DNA from: Bacteroidota bacterium
Lineage (GTDB): Bacteria; Bacteroidota; Ignavibacteria; SZUA-365
Assembly (NCBI GenBank): GCA_014860565.1
Contig: JACZJN010000108.1
Span: forward strand, 1 to 64,000
Length of the DNA stretch: 64,000 bases
Direction: 5' to 3'
The translations under genes were made by a program, and so were the position numbers. Under the pieces are notes generated by a model, which saw only the letters and a list, made by a program, of their open reading frames with translations, ran no database searches and had not been told where the DNA came from. Shown in pieces: positions 25,613-35,752 of the stretch; within the stretch, counting starts at the first letter, position 1, and each line of letters starts with the position of its first letter.

Positions 25613-27532
25613 ATGGGTAAAATCATCGGCATTGACCTCGGAACGACAAACTCTGTCGTCGCGGTCATGGAAGGCACGACGCCGACTGTCATCCCGAATT
25701 CCGACGGTGGCCGCACGACGCCGTCCATGATCGGATTCAAGAAAGACGGCGAGCGTGTCATTGGAAACGCCGCCAAGCGTCAGGCAGTCACTAATCCGCA
25801 GAACACGGTGTATTCGATCAAGCGTTTCATGGGACGCCGCTACGACGAGGTTGCCCACGAGATCGAGGAAGTGCCGTACAAAGTCATTCGTGGAGAGAAC
25901 GAAACCGCCCGGATCGAAATCAACGACCGCATCTATTCTCCCCCCGAGATCAGCGCAATGGTGCTTCAGGCATTGAAGAAATCGGCCGAGGATTATCTCG
26001 GCGAGAAGGTCACCGAGGCGGTGATCACCGTGCCGGCCTATTTCAATGACTCCCAGCGGCAGGCGACGAAAGACGCTGGCGAAATCGCCGGTCTTACCGT
26101 GCGGCGCATCATCAATGAGCCAACCGCGGCCGCCCTCTCGTATGGCCTCGATAAAAAAAATATCCAGCAGAAAATCGCCGTCTACGATCTCGGCGGCGGC
26201 ACGTTCGATATTTCCATCCTGGAACTCGGCGACGGCGTTTTCGAGGTGAAATCCACGAATGGCGACACGCACCTGGGTGGCGATGATTTTGATCACCGCC
26301 TGATCGATTTTCTCGCTGATGAGTTCCAGAAGAGCGAGGGCGTCGATCTGCGGAAGGACCCGATGGCCCTTCAGCGGCTTCGCGAAGCGTCGGAAAAAGC
26401 GAAGATGGAGCTTTCTACCCTCATGCAGACCGAAGTGAATCTGCCGTTCATCACCGCCACGGCCGACGGTCCGAAGCATTTGAACACGACGATGACGCGC
26501 ACGAAATTCGAGCAGCTCACCGACGACCTGTTCAAGCGCACCATCGAACCGTGCAAGACCGCGCTGAAGGATGCCGGGCTCACGCCGAATGAAATCGACG
26601 AAGTCATTCTTGTCGGCGGTTCGACGCGCATTCCTCGTGTACAGCAGCTCGTCAAGGATCTGTTCGGCAAGGAGCCGCACAAGGGCTTGAATCCCGATGA
26701 AGTCGTCGCCGTCGGCGCCGCGATCCAGGGAGGCGTGCTCGCCGGCGATGTGAGCGACGTGCTTCTGCTCGACGTCACTCCCCTCTCGCTCGGCATCGAA
26801 ACACTCGGCGGCGTCATGACGACACTCATCCCCGCGAACACCACGATTCCGACCAAGAAGAGCGAGGTATTCTCGACCGCGTCCGACAGTCAGACCTCGG
26901 TTGAGATACATATCTGCCAGGGCGAACGTCCGATGGCAGCCGACAACCGTTCGCTGGGACGCTTCCATCTCGATGGCATTCCTCCCGCACCGCGTGGCGT
27001 GCCGCAGGTCGAAGTCACCTTTGACATCGACGCCAACGGCATTCTCCATGTCGCGGCGAAGGATAAAGCCACGAGCAAGGAGCAGAGCATCCGCATCACT
27101 TCCTCCAGCGGTCTTTCCGACGACGACGTGCAGAAGATGAAGCGCGAGGCGCAGGAACATGCCGCCGACGATAAAAAGCGCAAGGAAGAAATTGACCTGC
27201 GCAACCAGGCCGACAACCTTCTGTTCCAGACCCGCAAGCAGCTCGAGGAATTCAAGGAGCAGCTTGATGCCGACACGAAAGCCCGTCTCGAAGCCGATGC
27301 GAAGAAGCTGGAGGACGCGATCAAGTCCGGCGTCGCAGCCGACATCAAGTCGACGATGGAGCAGTTGAACAAGACCTGGAACGAAGCGTCCACCAAAATG
27401 TACCAGAACGCTTCGCAGCAGCCCGGGCCCGATGCCGGTGCAGACCCCGGTGCGGGCTCCACGGACGGCGGACAGGCCTCCGGCGGCGCCCAGGACGCGG
27501 ATTACGAAGTCGTCGACGACGACAAGAAATAA
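25613..27532 (+). CDS. dnaK: Molecular chaperone DnaK (Hsp70)
   Basis: The 639-residue Hsp70 begins [18 protein letters not shown], with the nucleotide-binding domain showing [17 protein letters not shown] and [14 protein letters not shown], then the substrate domain ([14 protein letters not shown]) and a Gly/Ala-rich linker before the acidic tail [20 protein letters not shown] precedes the ATG by about eight bases. grpE and dnaJ are not adjacent. A hairpin terminator follows. Confidence 0.98.
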   Translation: MGKIIGIDLGTTNSVVAVMEGTTPTVIPNSDGGRTTPSMIGFKKDGERVIGNAAKRQAVTNPQNTVYSIKRFMGRRYDEVAHEIEEVPYKVIRGENETARIEINDRIYSPPEISAMVLQALKKSAEDYLGEKVTEAVITVPAYFNDSQRQATKDAGEIAGLTVRRIINEPTAAALSYGLDKKNIQQKIAVYDLGGGTFDISILELGDGVFEVKSTNGDTHLGGDDFDHRLIDFLADEFQKSEGVDLRKDPMALQRLREASEKAKMELSTLMQTEVNLPFITATADGPKHLNTTMTRTKFEQLTDDLFKRTIEPCKTALKDAGLTPNEIDEVILVGGSTRIPRVQQLVKDLFGKEPHKGLNPDEVVAVGAAIQGGVLAGDVSDVLLLDVTPLSLGIETLGGVMTTLIPANTTIPTKKSEVFSTASDSQTSVEIHICQGERPMAADNRSLGRFHLDGIPPAPRGVPQVEVTFDIDANGILHVAAKDKATSKEQSIRITSSSGLSDDDVQKMKREAQEHAADDKKRKEEIDLRNQADNLLFQTRKQLEEFKEQLDADTKARLEADAKKLEDAIKSGVAADIKSTMEQLNKTWNEASTKMYQNASQQPGPDAGADPGAGSTDGGQASGGAQDADYEVVDDDKK

Positions 27533-27566
27533 GCAAGACGATTTTCCTTCTCAACAAGACAGCAAT

Positions 27567-27604
27567 GGCGCGAAATGCTTCGGTGTTTCGCGCCTTTGTT
27601 TTTC
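27567..27604 (+). terminator. Terminator after dnaK
   Basis: GGCGCGAAA pairs perfectly with TTTCGCGCC; the loop TGCTTCGGTG adds wobble pairs and a C(TTCG)G cap. TTTGTTTTT follows. It lies about 35 bases after the dnaK stop. Confidence 0.85.
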
Positions 27605-27650
27605 ATTCCCCGCCTTTCTACCTTTCTTTTTTTCCACTCTGAGGCCAATC

Positions 27651-27848
27651 ATGCTCAATCAGGAACTTCTCGATATTCTCGTCTGCCCTGTAGGTAAATC
27701 CGAACTCCGTCTCGAAGGCGATGCACTCGTCTGCACCAGCTGCGGTGCCAAATACCGCATCGAGGATGACATCCCCATCATGCTCATCGAGGAAGCGGAG
27801 CTGCCGGAGGGCGTCAATTCGCCCGACGAACTCAAGTGCGGGGAATGA
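27651..27848 (+). CDS. UPF0434/Trm112-like small zinc-ribbon protein
   Basis: This 65-residue protein matches the YcaR/UPF0434 family, related to Trm112, an activator of methyltransferases. LLDILVCPVGKSEL, LVCTSCGAKYRIEDDIPIML are characteristic. The first CXXC is degenerate here: CPVG replaces the usual CPVC, so only three of the four zinc ligands remain. The frame is open upstream into the dnaK terminator, but MLNQELLDILVC at 27651 is the natural start. It is a stand-alone gene, 52 bases before the next Asp-box gene. Confidence 0.8.
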   Translation: MLNQELLDILVCPVGKSELRLEGDALVCTSCGAKYRIEDDIPIMLIEEAELPEGVNSPDELKCGE

Positions 27849-27899
27849 TTCTGCCGCTGAAGTGTCCTCACAGGAGACAGTAATACACACGGAGAGAAC

Positions 27900-29972
27900 A
27901 TGCCGTATTGCGTTCGATCCCGGGCTATCCTTCTCCTTTTCTTCGTCTTCCACACATCCCTTACCGCACAATCCGGGTGGGAGGATATCTATCCCGCCCC
28001 GATTCCTGCATCCGCGCTGACGACGTTTGGTGATTCACTCATCGCATCGATAGACGGTGTCATCCACGTGGCAGGGGGTGACGGACGTTCCTGGCGTCCC
28101 CTCGCCAGCAATGTCGGCAGTAGCGGCGGCAATTTCGCATACGACGGCTATCAGCTGTACTTGGCAGACGGGTATAACGGTTTGCGCATGCGGAAGCCTG
28201 GTGACGAAGACTTCCATTTGCTCTACGCCGACGTCCTACCCGTTCAATCTCTTCTCTCCGTCCACGATACGCTTTTCATCACCACGCGCGATGCGCTCTA
28301 CCGGTCCGTCGATAGAGGCGTTTCGTTCGACCGCGTGCATACGGCGTACGTTCGTTCCCTCCTCCTCAGCGACGGTCATTCGCTCTACGCGCTGTTCAAT
28401 AATGACAGCCTGCGCCGCAGTGATGACGGCGGAGTGACGTGGACGCCTTGCGGCAAACCATACTGGAACGGATCGAACAGCTATTGTTTCCACCGCGGTT
28501 GTCTGTATACCGCATCTTCCACCGATCTCGCGGGGATGAAGCGTTCGACCGACGGCGGACAGACATGGAAAGTGCTGCCCGGTCTCCCCGTCGATTCGCT
28601 TCCGCATTCATACCTACGCGGCGTCATCACAATGACCGCATCGGAAGAAGACTTGCTGATTTGCACCGGAAGGGGAGTTTTCCGAAGTACCGACGGAGGC
28701 ATGACATGGGAAACGGTCTCCGAGGGATCGACGAAATTTTCATCTCTGTATAACGGACCATCCTGTCTTCTTTCGAACGGTCCCGGTGGCTGCTTTCGCT
28801 ACGATGCCTCCCGGCGTCACTGGCGGCAGGTGGAATTCTCCCGATGGAGCGATTACGGAGTGTCCCTTGCCGCCTTTGGCCGAAACGTGTGCGGGGATCT
28901 CCACCGCTTCTCTCCGGACGAAGGAGACAGCTGGTGGGCGCAGGACCGGACGACGTGGTCCCAGTGTGCGCGCCCCGACGGCACATTACTGCGGCTGCAG
29001 TGGAATTCCTATGATTCGTGCCGGCTCGAGCGGTCCATCGACGACGGTATGACCTGGTCGTTCGTGGATTCCGTGGGTCCGGGTTCGCGCGATCTCGCGG
29101 CGAATCAATCTCTCCTGCTCCTCGGCACGCCGCGCTACCTCCCGATCGGCTATCTATGGGAACTCCACATCTCCACTGACGACGGCGAGTGCTGGACGCA
29201 ACGTCTCACACTCCCGGTCGCGCTTACCGCGCCACGCGTGCTCACCGTCAACCAGCGGAATGCGATCCTGTTTTTCTCGTATCCCCTCAGTGTGTACTCT
29301 CCGGACGCCGGATTACACTGGGATACGCTGCGAACGCCGACAGAGGACTCCATTCACGTCGCCGTGCTGACGGAAAACAGTTTGTTCATCCAATCCAACT
29401 CCGGCATCTGGCAGCGAGGCTCGGATAACTCGCTGCATGCCACCGGGCTGACCGAACGCATCCCGCAGGCACGCATCGCGGGGACGTGGAAGTCGCATCT
29501 CTGCGTTCTGGGGTACGATTCGCTGTATTTTCTGGACGATATCAGCGGGGAGCTGCGTGCCGTCCCGTTACCGGACCTTCTGGTCGGATTTCCCTACACA
29601 CCGGCTTTCGCCGCGTCTGCGTCCTGCGTTTTCATCGCTCCCGCGGGCACCATTCTCCGCCTGAAGCTCGAGGGTATCCTTGATGCAGAGAACCCCGTCG
29701 CCGTTCCCGCCGGTTTCGCTGTGATCTGTCTCCATCCACACCCTGTGCGGAATCATGCAAATCTACGACTGCTGGTGGAGCGAGGAGGAGAAACGGAAGT
29801 GGACCTGCTTGATATCCTCGGTCGGGTGCGCGCGCGGCTGTACAGCGGGTACATCGACGCGGGATCGCATGATATCGGGATTGGCTTCCCTGCGCTCCCT
29901 CCGGGCAACTATCTGATCCGGTTGCGCGGGGGAACACAAACCCAGTTCCATCCCCTCATCGTGGTGAGGTGA
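27900..29972 (+). CDS. Secreted Asp-box (BNR) protein with T9SS-type tail
   Basis: The 690-residue protein has a signal peptide (to about residue 24, TSLTAQ) and repeated Asp-box beta-hairpins of the sialidase/sortilin type (YRSVDRGVSF, RRSDDGGVTW, KRSTDGGQTW, FRSTDGGMTW), which indicate a beta-propeller. There is no sialidase catalytic set. The C-terminal ~85 residues (HPHPVRNHANLRLLVERG to FHPLIVVR) look like a T9SS sorting domain without the canonical NPFNPST core. A ribosome site GGAG precedes the ATG. The next, related gene starts four bases after the stop, so the two probably arose by duplication and are co-transcribed. The ligand is unknown. Confidence 0.78.
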   Translation: MPYCVRSRAILLLFFVFHTSLTAQSGWEDIYPAPIPASALTTFGDSLIASIDGVIHVAGGDGRSWRPLASNVGSSGGNFAYDGYQLYLADGYNGLRMRKPGDEDFHLLYADVLPVQSLLSVHDTLFITTRDALYRSVDRGVSFDRVHTAYVRSLLLSDGHSLYALFNNDSLRRSDDGGVTWTPCGKPYWNGSNSYCFHRGCLYTASSTDLAGMKRSTDGGQTWKVLPGLPVDSLPHSYLRGVITMTASEEDLLICTGRGVFRSTDGGMTWETVSEGSTKFSSLYNGPSCLLSNGPGGCFRYDASRRHWRQVEFSRWSDYGVSLAAFGRNVCGDLHRFSPDEGDSWWAQDRTTWSQCARPDGTLLRLQWNSYDSCRLERSIDDGMTWSFVDSVGPGSRDLAANQSLLLLGTPRYLPIGYLWELHISTDDGECWTQRLTLPVALTAPRVLTVNQRNAILFFSYPLSVYSPDAGLHWDTLRTPTEDSIHVAVLTENSLFIQSNSGIWQRGSDNSLHATGLTERIPQARIAGTWKSHLCVLGYDSLYFLDDISGELRAVPLPDLLVGFPYTPAFAASASCVFIAPAGTILRLKLEGILDAENPVAVPAGFAVICLHPHPVRNHANLRLLVERGGETEVDLLDILGRVRARLYSGYIDAGSHDIGIGFPALPPGNYLIRLRGGTQTQFHPLIVVR

Positions 29973-29976
29973 TCCC

Positions 29977-32148
29977 ATGCACGCAAAAAGAAAGCGCTCC
30001 CCCGAGCGAGATGCCATGATCCATCAGCGATGCACCGCGTTGAAAAGAAATGCCTCCCGCCTGCTTCGCGGTGCGGTTTTTCTCCTTCTATTGCCCTTGC
30101 CCCTCCTCGGCCAGTACACACAGATCTTCGATCCGGGAATGCCGAAGATCAAGAAGATGCGGATGTTCGATGACACATTATACGGCTGTGCCGGATCCAT
30201 CTACGGCAATTCGGATCCCCTGGTTTTCTCGATAGACGAGGGAAATACATGGCGTCCGTACCGATCTCCCATTTCCTGGATGGGTGCCGAGATCACCGAT
30301 ATCGCCGTGCAGGACACGCTCATGTATGTCCTCTCCGATCGCGGACTGTTCCGCAAATCAATCCGCGAGCGCGCTTTCCAATGGGTGACACGCGTAGGCG
30401 GAACGCAGGTCATTCCCGACGGCGCGAACGTGCACATTCTCGCGGAATCGAGCGACACGACAATCTTCTACCACTCCTCCCTCTTCGGCCGCGATCCGCA
30501 ACCCTACGCACATCCGCTGAAGTCGCCGAAACTGCTGCTGGCTGAGGACAGTACGATCTGGATTTTCTATTATCACGAGTTGCATTACAGCAGCAATTTT
30601 GGCGCGAGTTGGAAACTGCGCCTGTCATACCCCGACAATCCGATAAGCAGTCTCGTGCATTACGGTGATGCCTGGTACGGCGTGCCGATGAATGGAGTGA
30701 AATTCCTGTGGCGAAGCGAAACCGGCTATACCTGGCAGCCCTTCCCCCTCCCTTTTTACGTGGGAGAAGGTGTGCAGATCGAGGAGCGCGACGGCCAGTT
30801 ATGCGTTTGGAGCGAGGGACTCGGTGTGCAGTGGTATGACGCGGCCTCGGGAACATGGACGCAAAGTGCTCCGCCGCTGCCCGGGATGGCAGGCTATTGC
30901 AAGATCAACGGTGTGCAGCATGCCACCGTATCGGGCAGCCTGTACCGCTGTGATGAAGCACGAAAGCAATGGCGGCTCGTCCTGCCGCGTTATCTCTGCG
31001 ACTGGCGAGACATGTACCCCGTCGCTACCGAGCATTCTCTGATCATCAGCAGCAGTGACGCACCGGCCGTCGCCTGGCGTTTCGATGAAACCGGCTGGTG
31101 GAATGTCCCGATCGCCCGACGGCAATATCTATCCAACATCATCGACGTCGACGGCACATTGTATGATTCCTACGACACCACGATGTGGCGTTCGACCGAT
31201 GACGGACTCACCTGGCCACGGTTCCGCTCGCTTCCGTTCAAAACGGGACGGATGTATGCCGACGGCAAGCGACTGGTAGCGCTCACGGCGCATCGTCCTC
31301 CCGACACGGCGTATGTCGTACATTCCGATGATTTGGGGAGCTCATGGGTGCGCGAAGCAGGGTTCATCGACGACCAGGGTACGCGTTCTTTTATGGCGAG
31401 GGACGCCCGCCGTATCGTAGTCACGCGGGAGAATGGTCCGATCGATCACTGGCACTATTCCCCTGACGCAGGCGGCAGTTGGCTGGACTTGAACAGCACC
31501 ATGCAGTCTCCCATCGAACACGTTGTGTTCGGGGAATCAAAGCTGTTCGCCAGGACATCGGACGGACTCTCCGTGTCCGATGACGACGGACAGAGCTGGA
31601 GCGCTCTCCCCATCCCGGCGGAGGAGTTTCAATTGCTCTTCTCCGTTCCCCGGCATGTCTGTCTTGCACTGCCAGAGGGATTTCTCTTCATCCGCGAAGA
31701 TGATCTCACGATGCGTCTCATTTCATACCCGGCGCTTGCCCCTGGCTGGGACGTCATCACTGCCAACAGCCGGTGGATTTTCTTCGGCTACCGGCATACA
31801 GGCGAACTCTGGATGCTCGACTACGAAGATGCGGTGCTTTCCGTAGCGTCCGGCTTCGGCGCGTCCGGCTTCGGCGCCTCCGCCGCGGGAAGCTGCGTCA
31901 TCGAAGGAATTTCCCCTTTCCCCCTCCACGGTACTGGTCTTGTCCACATCGAACTGAGAGCATCATCTATTCTCACGCTTCAGCTTTCCGATGCCTTGGG
32001 AAGAGCCCTCTGGAGCAGGACTTATAGCGTGCTTCACCCGGGCCGGCATTCACTTCCCATCAACCGCGTTTCGCTCCCTTGCGGCCTCTATTTTCTGCGG
32101 ATCGTATCCGGGGACAAAACTTCGATCCGTCCATTGCTCATCCAGTAG
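29977..32148 (+). CDS. Secreted Asp-box (BNR) protein, paralogue of the preceding gene
   Basis: The 723-residue protein has a long N-terminus (about 47 residues) with a signal peptide ending LPLPLLGQ; an ATG at 30016 would shorten it and is equally possible. Asp-box-like repeats are visible (WRSTDDGLTW, VHSDDLGSSW, SVSDDDGQSW), as in the upstream gene. The tail (ISPFPLHGTGLVHIELRA to IRPLLIQ) is T9SS-like but lacks the NPFNPST core. Near the C-terminus the protein has SGFGASGFGAS, encoded by a perfect 15-base tandem duplication (31846-31875), a possible linker expansion. The function is unknown. Confidence 0.75.
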   Translation: MHAKRKRSPERDAMIHQRCTALKRNASRLLRGAVFLLLLPLPLLGQYTQIFDPGMPKIKKMRMFDDTLYGCAGSIYGNSDPLVFSIDEGNTWRPYRSPISWMGAEITDIAVQDTLMYVLSDRGLFRKSIRERAFQWVTRVGGTQVIPDGANVHILAESSDTTIFYHSSLFGRDPQPYAHPLKSPKLLLAEDSTIWIFYYHELHYSSNFGASWKLRLSYPDNPISSLVHYGDAWYGVPMNGVKFLWRSETGYTWQPFPLPFYVGEGVQIEERDGQLCVWSEGLGVQWYDAASGTWTQSAPPLPGMAGYCKINGVQHATVSGSLYRCDEARKQWRLVLPRYLCDWRDMYPVATEHSLIISSSDAPAVAWRFDETGWWNVPIARRQYLSNIIDVDGTLYDSYDTTMWRSTDDGLTWPRFRSLPFKTGRMYADGKRLVALTAHRPPDTAYVVHSDDLGSSWVREAGFIDDQGTRSFMARDARRIVVTRENGPIDHWHYSPDAGGSWLDLNSTMQSPIEHVVFGESKLFARTSDGLSVSDDDGQSWSALPIPAEEFQLLFSVPRHVCLALPEGFLFIREDDLTMRLISYPALAPGWDVITANSRWIFFGYRHTGELWMLDYEDAVLSVASGFGASGFGASAAGSCVIEGISPFPLHGTGLVHIELRASSILTLQLSDALGRALWSRTYSVLHPGRHSLPINRVSLPCGLYFLRIVSGDKTSIRPLLIQ
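31846..31875 (+). repeat. 15-base tandem duplication inside the Asp-box gene
   Basis: GCGTCCGGCTTCGGC occurs twice in tandem at 31846-31860 and 31861-31875, with a related GCCTCCGCC after it. It encodes ASGFG twice just before the T9SS tail and keeps the frame, so it could vary in copy number between strains. Confidence 0.8.
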
Positions 32149-32590
32149 CGGACGGGTGTACTTAATAGGGAAGGTTACCCCCCTTTATTATTCCCGAATA
32201 AATAAAAATACAGATTTCATTCCCTACCTCTTGGCCTTTGCGGAATCTCTTCCATACTTCCAGTGTCAATTCTTCGAAGTGTACTTCTTTTTCGTCCTTC
32301 TCCCGTGCGCATAGGTGTTGAGCATCTTCTCGTAGCGGGTTACAGGGTTTAGTCCTTTCTCGTTTGTCCGCTGCCACTTTGCCTGGCAGAGTATTGTCTT
32401 CCGGTGATCCGTCGTGTTGCCATTATATGGCTGCAAGGGACGGTTCTGATGCCTCTGTATGCGGTGCTCATGTTATGGAACGGAGTCTCTGCCAGCTTCT
32501 GAAAATGGGTACTCATTTGCGAAAATAACCGGAGCTTCTCCACGTGAATGCAAGTCTCACGATTTTATTTCTGAGCATGAGGAGGAAATC
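32149..32590. other. AT-rich region without a recognised gene
   Basis: This 442-base stretch is more AT-rich than its surroundings and contains no confident gene. A reverse-strand frame around 32270-32490 reads ...KWQRTNEKGLNPVTRYEKML then a hydrophilic Lys-rich end and a stop, but has no usable start; it may be a gene remnant. A sigma-54-like site (GG 32507-32508, GC 32519-32520) lies upstream of the broken T9SS gene. I see no tRNA, terminator or insertion sequence. Confidence 0.5.
32506..32520 (+). promoter_or_regulatory. Weak sigma-54-like site upstream of the broken T9SS gene
   Basis: TGGGTACTCATTTGC has the GG-N10-GC spacing and a TTTGC -12 box, but the -24 box is TGGGTA rather than TGGCAC. 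The predicted start near 32532 leaves a 59-base leader before the ATG at 32591. Chance cannot be excluded. Confidence 0.25.
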
Positions 32591-34690
32591 ATGAAACAAG
32601 GTAAGTACGTCCTTGCAGTGTTGCTGTTATGTCTCGTGACATAACCGATGCAGGGACAGACGGGGTGGGCGGTCGACTATTTCAATGGATTTCTCGCGAA
32701 ACAGAACGGACAGAACCCGAATAATCTGCAGTTCTCCTGGACCGGGGCAATTTGGGGAACACCTTGGATGAGAGTGAGTGGGTTCCCTATCTGCTCGTGT
32801 TAAAAAAAGTGAACCTCGGAGCCGCCGGATTTACACTGGGCCGGTCTACATCTACTTCGCACTGCACCTCTCTCAGACCTTCGTCTGGAGCAATCATCTG
32901 CAGTAATCGTTAAATACACCGCTGACAGATTCGTGGGGCGGGTATCTGTACGGCGCCGCGCCGTTTTCCACGGATGCAAGGAATGGCTCGGGGTACGCAT
33001 CCAATGGTTCGAGCACACATGTCTGGGTTAACGTCGGTGGGCAAAAAGATTTCCCATTGTGTACACCGACGCGAATGGCCAAAGCTATTGTGAGGGAACA
33101 AACATTTCGCTGACAGGTCCGGCACAGGGTGGTGGAACACCTGATACGCATGTCGACACCTGGAGTTGGTCAATTTCAACAGTAGCGGGTGAGAATAATG
33201 CAACAGTTATCGGTCCATCAAACACACGGACAGTCAATATCCTTGTTGGCGCCCTCGCAACCGCGGACCAATTCGAGGTAATTCTCACGACTACAACAAA
33301 TCAAGCTGAGGGGACGTGTTCTGAAACATGTGAGTATACCTACAACATCACTCCTTTGCTGACTTGTCCGGTCGATCTTCAGCTTGCATGTACAGATCCG
33401 TTCCCGCAGCCAAACATCAATGCAGTCACGGTCAATTGCGGGGTGACGGGGCTCAACATCAATGTAGACGATATGACAACTTCATACACAGCGGCAGGAT
33501 GTTACACAGTCACACGGACCTACAGCACAGCGATTAACAACATTCCTGTATCGTGCGATCAGATACTAACAGTCACAGACCCATTGGCGCCGACGTGGAT
33601 CAACTCGCCTCCTTCCAACGTGATCGTCCAATGCGCAACAGATCCCATTCCCTTCTGGCAACCTGTTGTTACAACTGACTATACGGACAATTGCGACTCC
33701 AACCCACTGTTGGTTATCGTGATTAATCATCAGATCATTCCGCAACCTGATGGTACGAAACTTCATATTCGCTCATGGAAACTGATCGATGCCTGTGGGA
33801 ACGAATCAGCTGAAGTCACCCAAACCATCGTTGAATCCCGCTGTGAGTTCGGTACGAAGACGCAGGGATACAATGGAAATGCGGGTGGCACGGAATGCAG
33901 CACCGGGTTCAGGACTCCCATTCTGCTGAACAATGTTCTGCTGACTTCACCGCTCACGGTTGGTGAGGCAGGTCGCTCGTTCACCAAGATCCTCCTGGGT
34001 CAGACGATCACGTTCGCTCTGAACCTTCGCCTGGATCCGAACCTTGTTACGGACCTGAAACTCCCGTCGCCGACCGAGACCTACCTGTGGACGATTGCCG
34101 CGGACTATGTCAACGGTGTTTGCCTTGATGGCAACGACATCGAAACAGGACTCCCGCAGTACTTCCATATACCACCTTCGGTCCTGACTGCAATGGGTTC
34201 GAACGGGAACAACCTCGGGCTTGCGGACCTTCTGGCCTTCGCCAATCGGGCGCTCGCAGGCTTGAGCATCGCGCCGGCCACACTCTCGGACGTGACGGCG
34301 GCACTCGGCGCGTACAACCGAGGCTTCGATAACGCCCGCTTCTTCGCCGGCTACCATATGGCTTCGCCGCCGAAATCGGTTGTGCGTGAAAATGTTCCTA
34401 CGGAATTCTCCCTCGCGCAGAACCATCCCAACCCGTTCAACCCGAGTACGACGATTTCCTACACCATCCCGTTGGAGTGCAACGTGCGTCTCGCGATCTA
34501 TAATTCGCTGGGCAACGAAGTCGCCATCCTGGTCGATCATATGGTACCGGCTGGAACCCATTCGGTTGTGTGGAACTCACAGGAATCGAATGTCGACCTT
34601 CCGTCCGGCGTCTATACTTACCGCATCCTGGCGACAGGGTCGGACGGTCAGGAATTCCACGATGTGCGGAAGATGATGCTGGTGAAATAG
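32591..34690 (+). pseudogene. Frame-shifted T9SS surface protein gene
   Basis: A clear start (GAGGAGGAAATC before ATG at 32591) opens a signal peptide MKQGKYVLAVLLLCLVT, which is cut by TAA at 32642-32644, then continues in the same frame with MQGQTGWAVDYFNGFLAKQN. Coherent protein sequence then moves to the other frames (NTLDESEWVPYLLVL, then YIYFALHLSQTFVW, a second in-frame TAA near 32902, WGGYLYGAAPFSTDA) and returns to the first frame before 33059. From 33059 a 543-codon frame is open: HYR/Ig-like Cys-rich modules (DACGNESAEVTQTI), a region of unknown type, and a T9SS tail (LAQNHPNPFNPSTTISYTI to RKMMLVK). Three one-base losses and two stops explain it. GC rises from about 44% before 33800 to about 60-67% after. 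A terminator follows. Assembly errors are the alternative. Confidence 0.75.
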
Positions 34691-34748
34691 CCAGCTGCCT
34701 GCCGCAGGCGCAGGACCTTGAGTATGCGCCGCTTTCTCCTCAACAGAA

Positions 34749-34774
34749 AACGGACCCGTGAAAGCGGGTCCGTT
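34749..34774. terminator. Bidirectional terminator
   Basis: AACGGACCCG (34749-34758) and CGGGTCCGTT (34765-34774) form a perfect 10-pair stem with a TGAAAG loop. The reverse strand has TTTTCTG after it and the forward strand ATAATTTG. It lies between the forward T9SS pseudogene and the reverse transketolase genes and can serve both. Confidence 0.85.
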
Positions 34775-34816
34775 ATAATTTGCTCTGCCTGACAGGAGGC
34801 TAAATACGCTTCCCGT

Positions 34817-35737
34817 TCATTTCAGGAATTCCGCCACCTGCCGCTTGATGCCGTTTTTGTCGAGACCGAAATGGACATAGAGATCCTCGGGGGTACCCGA
34901 ACGGCCGTACTCGGTCATCCCGATGCGCTTCATCAGCGTCGGCTGCCGTTCCCCAAGCACCTCCGCCACTGCGCCACCAAGTCCGCCGATAATGCTGTGA
35001 TCCTCGACCGTTATAACGCGGCCGGTTTCCTTCGCGGCCTGCACGACGTATTCAACGTCGAGTGGAGCGATCGTATGGATGTTCACGACGCGGATGTTCA
35101 GTCCTTCGGATTCGAGTTCTTCAGCCGCCTTCAGGGCGTTGTAGACCACACCGCCAGTGGCGAAGATGACCGCATCACTGCCCTCCCTGATCACATCGGC
35201 TTTTCCGAAACGGAATTCGTAGTCGTCGCCATGCAGATCCTCGAGTCCCTGGCGCGTCAAACGCAGGAATGCCGGACTCTTATGATCCGCGAGGAAGCGG
35301 ACGGCGGCCTTGGCTTCGCGGTCATCCGCGGGCTGGATAATCGTCATGTTGGGAAGAGTGCGCATGAGCGCGATGTCTTCGAGCGCCATCTGGCTGTAGC
35401 CGTCCTCGCCGATGGCAACGCCGCAATGCGTGCCGACGACGGTGACGTTGGCCTCGCTGTATCCAATGGACATGCGGATGACTTCAAATCGACCGACGAC
35501 GAAGGTGGAAAAAGAACAGATGAAGGGTTTCTTTCCGCTGAGCGCCATCCCCGCGGCGGCACCGATCATGTTGTGTTCCTGAATGCCCATTTCAAAAAAG
35601 CGTTCAGGGTATTTTGCTGCAAAGAGCTGTGACTGGGTGGATTTCGAAAGATCCGCATCGAACACCACAACCTCGGGGTGCGTCGCGCCGAGCTCCGCAA
35701 GCTGTTCGCCGAATGAAACGCGTGTTGCTTTTGCCAT
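34817..35737 (-). CDS. Transketolase, C-terminal subunit
   Basis: The 306-residue protein corresponds to the pyrimidine-binding and C-terminal domains of transketolase. FFEMGIQEHNMIGAAAGMALSG contains the Glu that activates thiamine diphosphate; IIQPADDREAKAAVRF and a Rossmann-like C-terminal domain follow. It needs the N-terminal subunit encoded 16 bases upstream to form the active site. Split transketolases of this kind are common in bacteria and archaea and act in the non-oxidative pentose phosphate pathway. DXS-type activity is unlikely because of the split and length. Confidence 0.92.
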   Translation of the reverse strand: MAKATRVSFGEQLAELGATHPEVVVFDADLSKSTQSQLFAAKYPERFFEMGIQEHNMIGAAAGMALSGKKPFICSFSTFVVGRFEVIRMSIGYSEANVTVVGTHCGVAIGEDGYSQMALEDIALMRTLPNMTIIQPADDREAKAAVRFLADHKSPAFLRLTRQGLEDLHGDDYEFRFGKADVIREGSDAVIFATGGVVYNALKAAEELESEGLNIRVVNIHTIAPLDVEYVVQAAKETGRVITVEDHSIIGGLGGAVAEVLGERQPTLMKRIGMTEYGRSGTPEDLYVHFGLDKNGIKRQVAEFLK

Positions 35738-35752
35738 TGTTGTGCTGTGTCC

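Noticed and set aside
25538-27160. Long reverse-strand reading frame of 540 codons opposite dnaK
   Set aside because: Antisense frames over dnaK are well known artefacts of its codon use. This frame is rich in His, Arg and Asp with no recognisable domain, and the sense-strand dnaK is full length.
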